A stretch of DNA of 64,000 nt from the NCBI GenBank assembly GCA_902729315.2, contig LR746269.1:4356001-4420000 (forward strand), in the 5' to 3' direction. The notes under the pieces were generated by a model that saw only the letters and a program-made list of their open reading frames with translations, was not told the origin of the DNA and did no database searches. Shown in pieces: positions 1 to 13,100 of this stretch (positions within the stretch are counted from its first letter, which is position 1; each line of letters starts with the position of its first letter). The stretch comes from Spirodela intermedia. Taxonomy: Eukaryota > Streptophyta > Magnoliopsida > Alismatales > Araceae. Made by a program: the position numbers and the translations under genes.

Positions 1-997
1 CCTTAAGTGGGCAGTTTCATTAATTTGAGGGGAGAGAAAACGCCTCCTTCTTGTTGGGCCTCCTCCTTAATTAATGTGGGCTGTCTAGCTGCCCCATGGG
101 CCTAATATGACCTGAAACATAATATTAAAATAAAGCCTCTTACCCCTTAAACAAATAAATATAATAAATTAGGCGTAAGGGAGAAATCAACATGGTAAAT
201 CTAAACTCATTTATACATGAGTTGACGTAGGGCTTAAGAGATGCATAATAAATCATAAAAATTATATGGATTATATTTTTTAATTTAAATAATCATGAGT
301 CAAAGCATCGATATTAATTCAGATTTAATAGAAAATTCTAGAAAAATAGAAAAACCTTTAGAATATTCACTTAAACTTGAAATAAATCTTATCATACTTA
401 GAAAATGATATTTTCTTTATAATTATTATTCAAGTGAATCATATAAATAAATAAATACACATGCTATAGAAAATATAAAAAAATCACAAAATTAAGCATG
501 TATTTAGAAAATTTATCATAAATTATGATTCAATTATTTTATGTATAGTTAAATGTAATTTTGCATAAAATTAAACATTAATTGTCCAAATTATGTCATA
601 CTTAACATGCGAAATTCGTATGTTATCATTAGCATGACTAGGTAGTCCATATTGATTTAGACCAGTGAGGTAGGTTGGAGCAAAGCTTATAGTATGAAAT
701 GATTTGAATTAGTATAGTAGTCTGGTAGAGACCAAATGGTTGAGCTAGCTTACGCTAGTTGGAAATAGACCCTTCATGCTAGAGAGATCTAGGTATACAA
801 ACCAATAAGGATTTAACCTTAATAAGTAAAATCAACATGGAAACTTGTTCAAAAGGGTGGATCAAATAGTGATGAAACAAAAAAAGTACAGAAGAAACTG
901 ATGTCCATTTAAAGATAGACATGTTAGTCTATTCTACAATCCCCTCTACTACAAGAGTTGGGTTAGTCTGCATTTGTTCATTTATGATGTAGTGCTT
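1..997. other. AT-rich intergenic DNA, nothing recognised
   Basis: The first ~120 bases are moderately GC-rich and the rest is AT-rich with stop codons in every frame. I see no gene, RNA or clean repeat boundary. The last five bases (TGCTT, 993-997) are the left target-site duplication of the LTR that follows. Confidence 0.5.
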
Positions 998-2868
998 TGA
1001 TAAGTCTTCATTATTATGAGTTAATAATTAATTAATAATATATTTTAAGTATTAAATCATGATAAATAGCCTTATATTTATGTTAAATTATAAAAAGTAA
1101 ATTTTAGCTAGTTAATGTGAATTTTTTTACTAATTATGTAATTTTATGTAAATTTATATAGTTCTTATATCCTATTTTTAAGATAAATGAAGATAAATAA
1201 AATAAAATAAAATAAAAAGATAGAAAAAGAAAGGAACCTATTAGCCAATTGAGCCTACAAGCGGGTCGAAAATGTAGTCAGACAAAGCTGCAAGTAAAGA
1301 GCTCGAGCGGCTAAGAATTGGGTAGGGGACACATGTGCGTCACTCCCCTTCCATGTCACCAGTGGCCAGTTTAGTGTGGGGCGAGAAGTGGTCGTACACA
1401 TGTGAAAGAGGGGCTTATTGATGAAAAAAACCTATGTTACTATTTATCCATCTCAAAACTTAAGAAATAATTGATGTAGGACTAAATTAGTGGTCACACC
1501 TTCTTAGAAGATTTTTAATAATTTTAATATGTAAAATACCCCTTATTTATGAGAACAAGACACCTTTGACATCACTTTATAAGAGTATTCACATACTTAT
1601 TTCATTCTCTCTCATATAAGTAGGTAACTAGTGAGGGTTCAAATCCTACTAGTATCAAAACTCATATTTTTATTTGATTAAATCATAATTTTCCTATAAA
1701 TTTCTAGTGAAGGATTAAGTCGCTAGAATCATTCAATCATCGGTAAAAATTTTGTCAACTTGATTTGAAGACTATCATTAGTAAAATTATCAAATGATTA
1801 TAGATAAAAAGATCGTGAGTCCATCGAGTAAAAGATCTCCGATTGATTGACGAATTAGTTGTCATCAGAAAGATGACGATTCGATGAGAGACGAATTGTC
1901 ATTTCTTGAGATCATATTAGATATGATGAAGAGCCTCTTTTTATTGGGCGGACCTAAGGATAAAGCTCCTTAAGACGTGCCCCACCTCTATTCAACTTAT
2001 TTTCATTGATTGATGATCATCAAAGATGATTTGTCGACCCACTTCATTGATTTTTAAACTTTGTAAGAAGATCTAGAAATTGCCTACTTCGTCTTTGTCC
2101 AAAGAGAGTTTTTGAAGCCGTAGACATCATACGACAATCCTTCTGAATGCTCAAAATTTTAATGCATCATCATCACAACATCAAAACTTTATTTTAGTAT
2201 TTCGATCTAGTTTAATTTTCATCTATATTTATAGACTTCGAAAGTAAATCCAGTAAATGCCCAAGTCACCCATGTCTAAAGAGAGCCTTTGTAGTTATAG
2301 ACATCGTTTAATAATCTTTTTGAACACAGAGTTTCAGTGATCATTGTTGCAAAGCTAAAACTCTAGATTTCTTACTTTCAATTTATTGCTCACTTAATTT
2401 AGTGATACTTTGTATGATTTCAAATTTTGAAAGTCTTCTTCATTCAATTATGATTTGTTTCACTTTTATAGATTTTAATTTGATCAATTAAATTATCCAT
2501 AATCACTTATGTAAGAATCATTGGACATAACTTTATTTTTATCTAAACCACATTTGTCAGCACACTAATGTCATCCTAACGTCCACACCTTTTTTTAAAA
2601 AAAAAATTTAAAATATATTTTATATTTATCATTTAGTCTAAAAATTATAAAAACTTATATTCTTTTAAGAAAATTCTAAAATATTACTAAATATTATTTT
2701 ACATCCCTATGATTGATTTGAAATTTTCTTACTATTGTTGAAATATTTTATTAAATTATAATTAGTTTTTTTGTTCTATTATATTTCTAAAAATCTAAAA
2801 ATTAGTATTTTCTAGTTCTATAAATTTTAAATTTACGTGATTTATTATACAATAGCTAAGTCACATCA
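998..2868 (+). mobile_element. Solo LTR, family L1 copy 1 (1,871 bp)
   Basis: The element begins TGATAAGTCTTCATT and ends CTAAGTCACATCA, so it has the TG...CA ends of an LTR. It is flanked by the perfect 5-bp duplication TGCTT (993-997 and 2869-2873), which shows it inserted by an integrase. Two further copies of the family lie at 27060 and 34739 in the same orientation. A TATA-like TTATAAG near 1577 supports the + orientation. There is no internal coding region, so this is a solo LTR left by LTR-LTR recombination. The copy is strongly AT-shifted relative to copy 2, as expected from deamination of methylated cytosines. It shares an internal duplication (around 2040-2330) with copy 3. The lineage is not certain; copy 2 hints at Ty3/gypsy through its primer-binding-site-like junction. 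Confidence 0.88.
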
Positions 2869-3719
2869 TGCTTCATGCACTCGTTGTTTATATATTCATT
2901 TTATATTATTTTATTTTATCTCTAAAGTTTTATTCAGCTCATATTGATACTTCTTAGTACACCTACAATTTGATTTTAATTACTCTCTTCTATTCACCTT
3001 AGGCATACAATTCATGAGGTTTCTTGGAGTTATATTTTACAAGGGTGATTTGATTACAATGTTATTTTTATCTATCCATGCCCTGCTTTCTAAAACTGCA
3101 TTACTTTCTTTGTTGCATTAGTTGCTAAAGTTCACTTTCTATTGTGATTCTAGGATCAGTGTGTCTAAGTGTGATATTGTACCATATATTTTGATGTAAT
3201 TCACATCATATGACATTAGATTTTTATGTCATTCCAGCTGATGCAATGGCTAGGAAGAAAAAGGGTGTAAAAAAATAGAGATATTTATATTTTATTGAAT
3301 TATTTTGTAATACTCCAAAATTAAAACCCTACCTTTATTAGCATCACATGTGCCTTTTTATTTTTCTAACATTAACTTTGTTACATCTAAATATTATGAA
3401 AGTGCTATCAAACATAGTTGTTGAGAAAATCTCCTCCATTACCTTCTTAAGTGAATGTTAATATGTAAAGAACAACAGAGAGAATAATAAGAATTTAATA
3501 GTTGAAATGGTAAAGACTGATATTTTAAAATTTAAAGAGGTCCTGCTCTCATTCTCCAATATGATTTCTTTGTTGGTCTACGTGTGAACAAATAGAAATT
3601 CTCCACAATAGGATAGAACTAGTTAGAAATTCATCAATCAACTAATAAAAGTTAATGATTTTGTAGACTGTCATAAGGAAGTCATATTAATTGATAGAGA
3701 GTAACTTATCACCACTTGG

Positions 3720-3941
3720 ATGAAAAAGTTGAATTCAACATACCAAATTTCTGAAATTATAATTGAGCTTATAAGAAAGGTGTTATATGAGTTTACTATT
3801 ATCCAAGACTTATCATTTCATCTTCTACTTATGAAAGACATGCAACATCAAACTGATTTCATCTCGAGAACAAGCTTACCCAATTTATCAAATTACAAAA
3901 TGAGTCTAGAAGAAAATCATATTCTACAAGAAACAACTTGA
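3720..3941 (+). pseudogene. Decayed Ty3/gypsy-like reverse transcriptase fragment
   Basis: The open stretch reads (with gaps) like the start of a Ty3/gypsy reverse transcriptase: YQISEI, then FTIIQDLSFH in the place of the FTxxDLxSGYHQ motif, then TDFISRT in the place of KTAFxT. The downstream frame has stops. This is a weak by-eye similarity; the fragment has no LTRs I could delimit and no intact domain. A protein-profile search would settle it. Confidence 0.35.
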
Positions 3942-5880
3942 AGAATTATTACAAAGATGATTGATAAGAGAAAGCATGAACATGTTTTCAATTTTATATC
4001 ACTAGTCCAAAGAAAGATGAAAGCTAATGCATGTGTAGACAACTAAGCACTTAACATGATTTTAGATAAATACATTTTTCTAATTTCAAGACTATGATAC
4101 GTTTACAAGTTTTGTAGTTCAAATATTTTTCAAAGGTTAATTTGGAAAGTAGTTATCACCAAATTAGAATTTGTGCAAGTGATGAATGAAAAGTGGCTTT
4201 AAGACAAAGTCATACATTTATGAATACCTAGTGATGTTATTTAATTTATCAAATACTTCCAACATGTTTATGGCAATAGTGAATGAAAAATAAAAACATA
4301 TTTTGAGAAATGTACTACTATTGTCTTGATTAAATACTCATTTGAACATTATAGAAGAAGATTATGTCCATCTCTTGAGAGCCACATTAATAGTTTTACA
4401 ACAAAATGAGTTATATGTTAACATAAAAAAATGTAGCTTCAGGACTATCAATATGATATTCCTATGATATGTAATCAACAACAATGACATAAAGTTTGAT
4501 GAAAAAAATATACAAACTATCAAAAGTTATGGATTTGAAGGTTGCTCTAGTAAGTTCTTGAGGATTCAAAGATTGAAGGTTCATGTTTTTTGGATTCATG
4601 ACTACTTTTCTTTGTCAAAATTTTGTATCTTGTAGAGTTTTAAGGACTAAATTTATTTTTTCATGCAATTCTTGCTATGTCATTGTCTTTCTCATTGAAT
4701 GGTGCTACACCCTAATTTTCGCTTTATCCACCTTGTAGAAAGGAGAGTGGAAACTTCATTTTTAAGGGCTTTAATAATTCTTATGTCTTCTACCATTAAA
4801 TCAACAAGAAAAAGCCCTTCAATATGAAGTATGAGAAAGTGAATAAGATGTCTTTTCTATCTCTTTGATCAAAAAAATAATATTTATTCTTATTTTCTCA
4901 CTTTCATGTTGTACGACAATAGTAATGTGATGCCAACTTAACAATGTCAAGAGCTTGAGAACAACTTAGGCCTTATTTTTAGAATTTGAGCTTATAATGA
5001 AAAATGCACTCAGTGGCATGGCTCAAAATTGAAGATAAGAAAGTTTTTCAAAGTACCTGCATAGAAAGAGTGGAATCTTAAGTGGGTCAACTCTTGTGCA
5101 GGTAAGAAGAAGGCTAGGATTGCTTTTCACAAGGTACTACCTCAAGATCAATAAGTGCCCTTCTAGCCACAAATAGTGAGCATTTAAATACAAAGTTATG
5201 TAAATATCACTTTTTAAATTTTATTATAGTGATTTTGCTTCTTTTGCCTATTTCAGAAAAGTCATAAGAGAAAATAGAGTGATAGAGAGATAATGTAAAA
5301 GATGTTTCTACTAATCCTGTAAAAGGGTTTTGGTATTCTTTTGTAGGTTATTTCTCAATCTAGATATTTAAGGACTTTTTTGCCTAAATCCAAATATTTG
5401 GTTAGCGCTAAACATAAAGGGATGATGCACTTGTAATCTAGTATGTCAACTCATTGACCGTGGATGTGACTCTCTTTATTGTAGCATCGTTGACTTCCCA
5501 ATTATATTATTTTATAATTAAATGTAGACAACATCAGCTGACCTTAGAGGTTGAGAATATTGAAATCCACCAGGATTCAGCCCAATCAACCAATTAAGAG
5601 CAAGAGAGGAGGGAGGAAGAGGCTTACATGCTGTCAGAGTGTACGTAGAATGAGGGTGAATGGCGTCAGGTTGCCGGGCGCATTGGCACCTTGTACACGA
5701 CATTATCGCTTTTCCTTTATATAAAAACTGCCGGCAGTCACCGTAAGGAAGTTCTTTGATGCGGATTCGTGACGTGGCTTCTTGTGAGTGGGTGAGCTGC
5801 CCAAGCTAAGGTGGAGTCCCACGTCACCCCATGACCCGAACGGCAACCCACTCCCCCACTTCGTTTCCCCTTAACCCTTC

Positions 5881-5887
<7 letters not shown>
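3942..5887. other. AT-rich intergenic DNA with probable retroelement debris
   Basis: No gene is visible. The part to about 5200 may continue the decayed polyprotein to its left, but every frame has many stops. From about 5550 the base composition rises toward the purine/pyrimidine tract. Confidence 0.35.
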
Positions 5888-5912
<25 letters not shown>

Positions 5913-5962
5913 ATACACACGTGCGATCGAGAGCAACAAAGAGAGAGAGGGGGAGCGAGAAG

Positions 5963-5993
<31 letters not shown>

Positions 5994-6240
5994 GAAGGGA
6001 GGGAGAGATAGAGAGAGGGAGTGAGAAGGAGAGAAAGAGATAGATGGGAAGGAAGGAAAAGGAGAGAGAGATAGGGAGGAAGGGAGAGGGAGAGAGAGGA
6101 GAGAGAGATAGAGAGGAAGGAAGGGAGAGGGAGAGAGGGAGAGAGGGAGAGAGGGAGAGAGGGAGAGAGAAAGAGAAAGAGAGAGAGAGGGACAGGCAGA
6201 CAGACAGATGGAGAGAGCGAAAGTGAAAGCGAAAGAGACG
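5888..6240. repeat. Long CT then GA microsatellite tract
   Basis: About 25 bases of (CT)n at 5888-5912 are followed after a short spacer by about 300 bases that are almost pure purine on the + strand, made of GA, GGGA, GGAA and GAAA units. The long open frames here on both strands are products of the simple repeat (Ser/Leu or Arg/Glu runs) and not genes. It lies 0.5 kb downstream of the small gene at 6765. Confidence 0.9.
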
Positions 6241-6692
6241 GTGAGGGGGACAGATAGAGAACGCAAGATCACTCGTGGGAATTCGCCTTCAGAAGAATCG
6301 GTTATCTCAGAAGCCGCATGTGACGGCGGTCATGCTGAGATTGCGGCCAAATCGTTCCCGTGGTAGGGAGGCGCCGAGGATTCCCAAGCGCGGAGCGGTG
6401 GTGGAGACGCTCGCCTGAAAGATATTCGGAGAACCGGAAAGCAGCAGCGGCAACCTGGTGAAGCAAGCAAGCCGCAGGGGAATCCGTTCCGCCACGGAGA
6501 AGAGGCTCGGACGCAGAGATCTCTCGATTACCGGACGAGCGGTGCCTCCGTTGTCGCGATTCTCAACAAACACAAAACTCAAAAGAAACATGACTCGTCG
6601 CCAACCTTCCGGACACCGCCGACTAGATCGGAGAGCATCGCGGGGACCAGTGAAGGGGTTCCGAGGAGAAAACGAAAGATCCCGGCGATGGA

Positions 6693-6694
6693 CT

Positions 6695-6722
<28 letters not shown>
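6693..6722. repeat. (GA)n microsatellite in probable 3' UTR
   Basis: A (GA)n run of about 30 bases sits some 40 bases downstream of the stop codon of the minus-strand small gene, so it would be a CT tract in that gene's 3' UTR. Confidence 0.8.
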
Positions 6723-6726
<4 letters not shown>

Positions 6727-6764
6727 GAAGCGCACTGCAGCGGCGGCGGCCGCGGCGTCGTTGA

Positions 6765-6965
6765 TCAGAGGGCGAAGTTCCTGTGGCCGGGGGAGTCGGC
6801 GATCTTGAGAGTCTCCGCGATGAGCTTCCGCGCCCTCCGGCTGCGGATCTCCATTCTCATGCTGTCGCTCTTCTCCACCTTGTCGTAGGGCTTCTTCGGC
6901 CGCATCGCCTTGAGCTTCGACTTGAGGTTCCCCAGCAGCCGCGCTAGGTTGCTCCCCATCGGCAT
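6765..6965 (-). CDS. Small plant-specific basic protein, 66 residues, function unknown
   Basis: The frame encodes a compact basic protein with the ordered blocks MPMGSNLARLLG, KKPYDKVEKSDSMRMEIRSR and ARKLIAETLKIADSPG, ending in NFAL. This looks like a conserved small protein family of land plants with no assigned role; I do not know a name. The start is not settled. The first ATG in this frame is at 6965. The frame stays open to 7016 but only with a GTG there, and a TAG lies a few codons further upstream. A second frame beginning with an ATG at 7053 (MNPHHLEKKKQISVSPVV) overlaps and looks like a natural N-terminus, so a one-base frameshift may separate the two halves. I see no intron of usable length between them. 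Confidence 0.7.
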   Translation of the reverse strand: MPMGSNLARLLGNLKSKLKAMRPKKPYDKVEKSDSMRMEIRSRRARKLIAETLKIADSPGHRNFAL

Positions 6966-7053
6966 CTTCTGGCTGATCAGCTTCCCCGGCGCCGGAGAAG
7001 ACCACCGGCGAGACACTAATCTGCTTCTTCTTCTCTAGGTGATGTGGATTCAT

Positions 7054-10000
7054 CGGCCACAGCTCCGGAGACCCGTCATTTTATAGACCTCGTTTTAAAT
7101 AGCAAAACTACTTTCATAAAGTAAGTATTACGTTGATGCCACTAATTTTGCTACACGTGGGATTTATACAGAAAATGTCCGTACCAGGGTATCCGCTAGC
7201 GAACGAGTGAGCGAGCGAGAGAGAGAGAGAGAGTTGATACCGTTACTCGCAGTGAGATTACCGCCACGTAAAGCACGGCCCCCCGGGCTGTAACCTATTC
7301 AGTGAAATGGCCCGTTGACCCACTGGGCATATGTCCCCGGCGACGCCGATAGTCGACGACGGGTCAGCTCCGGCGCTGTCCTTTCATTTTATTCATGCGC
7401 ATTTACTAGAGGGGCCGGTCCTTCAAAAGAGCCGCGAGAGTTGTCCTAACGACTCACTTATTCACCTAAAATAGAAAAATACAAAGTAATTAATGGACAT
7501 ACGATATCTCAGCCGTCATTCTAAAAACTGCCCCAAGATGTGCATGAGTCGATCTAATTCGGTTGTCCTGATTCCTCCGCAGTGAAATTGCTGGAAGTCA
7601 ACCCGAAGGGTCGCCCCTCTTAGAACCCCGAGTCAACAGTTCCGGTCACCATTAGATGGTTCTCTTGGATCTTCTCCAGCTGTCCCCACCAAAAGCGGTG
7701 TTCAATCGAGCCGGCCCACCATTAATAGAAAATGGAGGCGGACTTCTTAACACTTTAGGCAAAAATTGCCCATTCAAGTTATTGTTATTTTAATTATTTT
7801 GGTTGCTTTGGCTAATGATGTGACTCTCCAGATTCTTTATAAAATTTTATACTCTATGTTCTAATTCCAACCTCCCTACCATATATAGAAAAGGTTTGAC
7901 CTCTACTAAGACTCTCGGTCGAACCTTGCACTAAGATTTTTATTATTATTTTCCAACTTATGGGTCAGCTTAGGCAGTGTAGAGCCGGGCCGGCCCGTTA
8001 GCTCAAAGCCCGGTACCGGGCCCGGCCAAGCCCAGGCTGGTACGGTACTGTGGTGGGAGGTCAGTATAGACTGTCCACGTGTTCACCACACGTGCGAAGG
8101 GACACGCGGCTGTTGCAGGGTGGCTTCTGCAGGTTGGCCCAGCGCACAGACTTGACGCCAGGCAACAGTCATGTCAATATTTATTATTTTATAAACTATT
8201 TGAATCATATGAGATGAAAAATTAGGCGCAGGCCGGTTCGAGTCCACGTGTCATGAACCCGGCATTTTTAACCCCATTCGGGAATTTGCCATGTGACCAG
8301 GATAATTGAGGGGGGAGAAAATGTAAATGAATCCCAAGCGCAATATAAATAAATCCAAATAATTATATAAATAATAGATGATTATTGAATGGATTGAACG
8401 TACTGTTATAGGTTTAGTTGAATGAACCCCTCTAAAGCCTCTTCCTTTTGTCATAAAAACCCAAGAAAATGGGTCCTCTTTCACAAGCCAAGATTTTGTT
8501 ATAATTCAAGAGAAGCTCAACCCATCCAAGAGTACGAGAGAGATGATTGATTTAAAATTTTCATTAATTTTTTTGAAAATTGATGGTTATGGTCCATCAA
8601 TTTTATCATGATCAATGTGTGATTTTCTTCATCAAATGTTTACTCTTCTGAAGATCTTGTTAACTTTCAAGTGAAATTGATGTTTTGTGATTTTTTCTGT
8701 ATTTTTGCCTTGAAACTCTAATGAATCATAAATATTAGCAGTTAAATAAAGTTATGGATAAGCATATATACTTCATTAAACTTTAGATTGTCAGCTGATG
8801 ATGTAAACATATATGCTTTCAACAATTTTTCTATGTTCTCACTTTATGTGAAAAAAAGATATTACTGCACTTTACTCTTGCAAAGTTTCATTACCAACAT
8901 ATTACATACTAACCCATGCATAAAAAGGCAGGCTCTTCCAAGCAAGATTTCCATGGGAAAGTATTCCCTTTTTGACAACACATTATTAGAAAAATTCCAC
9001 ATTGGAAATATTAAGTAGAGCCTTGTGAGAACACTTGCAATTATTTCTGCAGCTATTCAAGTCGCTACTAATTATTTCAAATATAGGATTATTTACATAG
9101 AATTTATTTCATCATGAACTTTGGAAAAAATATTCAATATTAATTATAGGCAATAATTTATGAGCTTTTAGAGATTAATAGACACTAACTTGTGTGAAAG
9201 AATCATGAAAAATATTGATCTCCTTTTTATTGATTGCAAAATTCTCAGCTCATGGAAACAACCAGACTTTTAAGATTTTGCCTTCAATATGTAAGAGCCA
9301 CTAGGCCTATGATCATCTCTCAAGGGTGTAGACTTAAGATTGCATAGTAAAAGTGACCATATTTTGATAGGTGCAGGACAAGAATGCAATCAACAACACC
9401 AACACCGTGCTCCTGTTCAAAATGGATGTGGATATGCATAAAAATGGTCTCATACAAGGTTTTTCAAAAAATTACTCATGAAGGTAACGTACCCTGAGTG
9501 TTATGAAGGGAGGTAATGTGATTCTTGTCGGAAAACATGGGAGTGCATCTGGCTCTCTAAAGCCAGAGAAGTACCGATTACTTTGAAATGGTAGCAAACT
9601 AATATAAATTATTTAAAATGCAATTCCAAAATTTTCCCTCAATGCCTTTAATATACTAGTGCTGCATAATGTAATAAGACGAGGAAAAATCATTTAAATT
9701 CCTTCCAAGTCTTGGATTTTAAAATTATAAATATAACATTAATTTTAATTTTTTTATCATATGATGTGAAGGTCATATCATCTTAATATTCAGACTATAA
9801 TCTTGCACATTCCGAAGAAATCTGGGAAGCAATAATAACCAGTTAATTCCACATGGGAAGCAATACAGCAGAAAATAACAATTAGATCCTGCGCTTGCTC
9901 CTACTTAATTCTCTAGGCCATGTCTCCCTTCATCATGGTTAGATCAGAGGGCCTTTCACAATGGATACTACTAGGTTTTCATGGCAGAAGAATGGAGGGA

Positions 10001-10136
10001 GTGGGCGTGAGACAGTAGGATCTTCTGTTGTGGGTAATCTTGAATTCACAGTGAATGGTTTTATAATGGTTGGGGCAACACAGAGCGACATTACAAATGG
10101 CGGAAAGAAAAATCTGGGAGAGGAAAACTGAGATGA
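7054..10136. other. Intergenic, promoter side of the small gene, no gene seen
   Basis: A (GA)n run lies at about 7215-7233. A GC-rich patch with repeated GGCCCGG/CCGGGCC words is at 7980-8060. The rest is AT-rich. I see no coding frame with family resemblance and no RNA gene. Confidence 0.5.
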
Positions 10137-13100
10137 TCAGAAGGAGATTTTGATGAAGACGAGCAACTGCAGAGCCAAGATATAGATAACGAAAGTGGAC
10201 CTGAGGACGACGAGCTTCTGCTCTCTCTCGACCCTGCCATTGTTCAAGTATCTGTGTGGGGCTTCCATCGGTTGATCCAAGGAGGAAGAAGAAGAAGATC
10301 CTCCCCGGTGGCTCCTCACAAACCGATTCCTCGCAGAAGTTTCTTCGGAGCTTCCAGCCTCAAGTCGCCTCCAAAGCACGCTCAGTCTCTCCAAGTCCTG
10401 TTCTTTCTCCTTTATGCCGCCTATCAGACCTTCAGCTTGAGCCTGGGGGCCGGGAAGAAAGAGTTTGGTGAGAAATTCGGGGTTTTCAACAGATGCCCAG
10501 GTAAGTTTTCTCCAGATCATGGGATCTATGAAGAGTCCAGAAAGAGTTTGGTGAGAAATTCGGGGTTTTTAACAGATGCCCAGGTAAGTTTTCTCCAGAT
10601 CATGGGATCTATGAAGAGTCCAGAAAGAGTTTGGCGAGAAATTCGGGGTTTTCAACAGATGCCCAGGTAAGTTTTCTCCAGATCATGGGATCTATGAAGA
10701 GTCCAGAAAGAGTTTGGTGAGAAATTCGGGGTTTTTAACAGATGCCCAGGTAAGTTTTCTCCAGATCATGGGATCTATGAAGAGTCCAGAAAGAGTTTGG
10801 CGAGAAATTCGGAGTTTTTAACAGATGCTCAGGTAAGTTTTCTCCAGATCATGGGATCTATGAAGAGTCCAGAAAGAGTTTGGTGAGAAATTCGGGGTTT
10901 TTAACAGATGCCCAGGTAAGTTTTCTCCAGATCATGGGATCTATGAAGAGTCCAGAAAGAGTTTGGCGGGAAATTCGGGGTTTTTAACAGATGCCCAGGT
11001 AAGTTTTCTCCAGATCATGGGATCTATGAAGAGTCCAGAAAGAGTTTGGTGAGAAATTCGGGGTTTTTAACAGATGCCCAGGTAAGTTTTCCCCAGATCA
11101 TGGGATCTATGAAGAGTCCAGAAAGAACTTGGGGAGAAAATTTGGAAATTTTAATAACTGGGAATATTTCGGGAAAATGAAATGTAAAAGAATCCAGAGA
11201 GAATTTAGCAATAAATTTTGGAGATTTGAACTGATGCAGAAGAACATTGCATGCAAAAGAATCATAAATAATTTCGGGAGAACATTTGGAGATTTTAAGA
11301 GATGCACAGGTAAATCTTTCAAAAACATCACAACTACAAGAGCCCAGGAAAAAAATTGCTAGAAACTTTGGCGTTTCTAATGGATATATGAACATGCGAT
11401 CTGAAAGCAACCAGAAAGAGTGTAGCAAGAATATTATGAAATTTTGACAATGCACGAATAAATTAGTCAAGAACACGAGATCTGAGAGAATCTAACATGA
11501 AAAATTTGTGATTTTTAAAGCTGCACAAGTAAACTTCCAGGAACATGCGACTCAAAAAATAGAAAGAATTAAACATCAGAGACTCTAACAGGTAAACGTC
11601 CAACAACATGAGACCCAACACTTACCTGCTTTGCTGTTAGTTGCTCAATCAGACTATGAAGCTGTTTCTCCAAAGACTTCTCTCTTTGAGCTGCTCATAA
11701 GAAAATATCTGTCAGTTATTCCAACGAACTGAAAAAAGGGTAAATTAGCAGAGGCGATTTTCAATATGAAACAAACATTGAGAGCGCAACAAGAACAATC
11801 ACTGTTCTAAACAGAAGGTGAAGTATTTTTAGCTTTTTCTCAATTACATTGACGCCTATGTCCAAGTGTAATTAGGCACTTACTCACTAGCACAAACTAG
11901 TGCTACGGAATAATTTGCATGAGCTGGTAACATCAATTAAGTGCTTAAAAAAAATAAATAGAAAGAAAATGTGGGGAAAAAGGTTTTCCAAACAAGATGA
12001 ATAAACTTTTTCTGTTTGGAATCCTTTCAAAAAGTCCATGTGGAATGAGACAAAAAGTCCCTAGTTGTATGGACTTTCCTTTAAACTAAACGTTGACAAA
12101 TCACGTACCCATTTGCGTTGGCGAGAATTATCTACTACTCAAGTCCGGACCACAGTGACACAACATTAGATGGGGATCCAATCAATGGCTGAAGAACTGT
12201 CCTCAACATTAGAGTGATAGAGCAACATTAGATGCTTAGACGGTCATCAGCCAATGAGGAAAAAATGAATGTGCAGTTCCCCTTGTGTTATCCATCCCTC
12301 ATATTATAGAAAGTAGGCAAGGGACTAGATCACCCTTTTGACAGCCTTTCTAAATTGTACGTTCCCATGAATGCCCATTGATGGAGAACGCACCATACAT
12401 GTGACTGATTTTAAGAGAGACTAGAAAATATCAATTTAAAAACTGGTTGAGCAACCAAATAAGCATTCTCTTTGAGTATTCACTTTAGGATTAATTTTCC
12501 AGTTAGTGTCACTAGCAGGGTGAATTGCTTTAAAAACAAGATTCAGATCACAGGAAGTAAGGAAACTTCCTCTGGCTAGGGTGGCTACTAATGATGTGTT
12601 AAGGATGCGCTAGAGTAAGGGCCATGGAGGTAGGGGTGGTGGGAAGTTAAAGATAAGTATAACCAGTAGAACATCAATAGCGAGTTAGATGAGGGATCCA
12701 GAATATGATTGAGAAGGATTATACCCTGATCTTGTGTGCGAAGGCTTGTCACTGACTTTGCTTCTCTTGACGATGTAGAGATCCCACACAGCCCAAGGAA
12801 AGTTAGGGATCAAACAAGGATAAAATAACCCTCAACCTCAACTTCACAGTTTGGGACCCTGATTTCACACCGGAGTAGGACCTTGACATTGAGTTCAGCT
12901 TCCTATTTATAGGAGGAATATGAGGCCTCGGAAGGGCCTTCTTAGATCTGGGCTAGAAGTCCCAACAGCCCCCATAACTAATGGGCAGGAATTTCGGCCA
13001 CGAATGATTCTAAAAGGTATAAAAAACGGTCGGGATATCCAAGGGCCTTAAATAGACCGTAAATTTTTCTATAAATAGCCAAAATAGTCAAATATCAACT

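Noticed and set aside
1636-1646. GGTTCAAATCC, a perfect tRNA B-box (also at 27502-27512)
   Set aside because: No A-box at the right distance and no cloverleaf; it is part of the LTR family L1 sequence.
5871-6272. Open frames of 60-133 codons in the CT/GA tract
   Set aside because: They encode only Ser/Leu or Arg/Glu runs produced by the simple repeat on both strands.
10137-10520. Reading the last exon frame upstream through the minisatellite as coding
   Set aside because: A good acceptor (CCCCCAG) at 10443 joins in phase to the previous exon, and the 83-bp unit is not a multiple of three.
10466-11130. Regular direct repeats that might suggest a CRISPR array
   Set aside because: Units are tandem with no unique spacers, and the DNA is a plant nuclear intron; it is a minisatellite.
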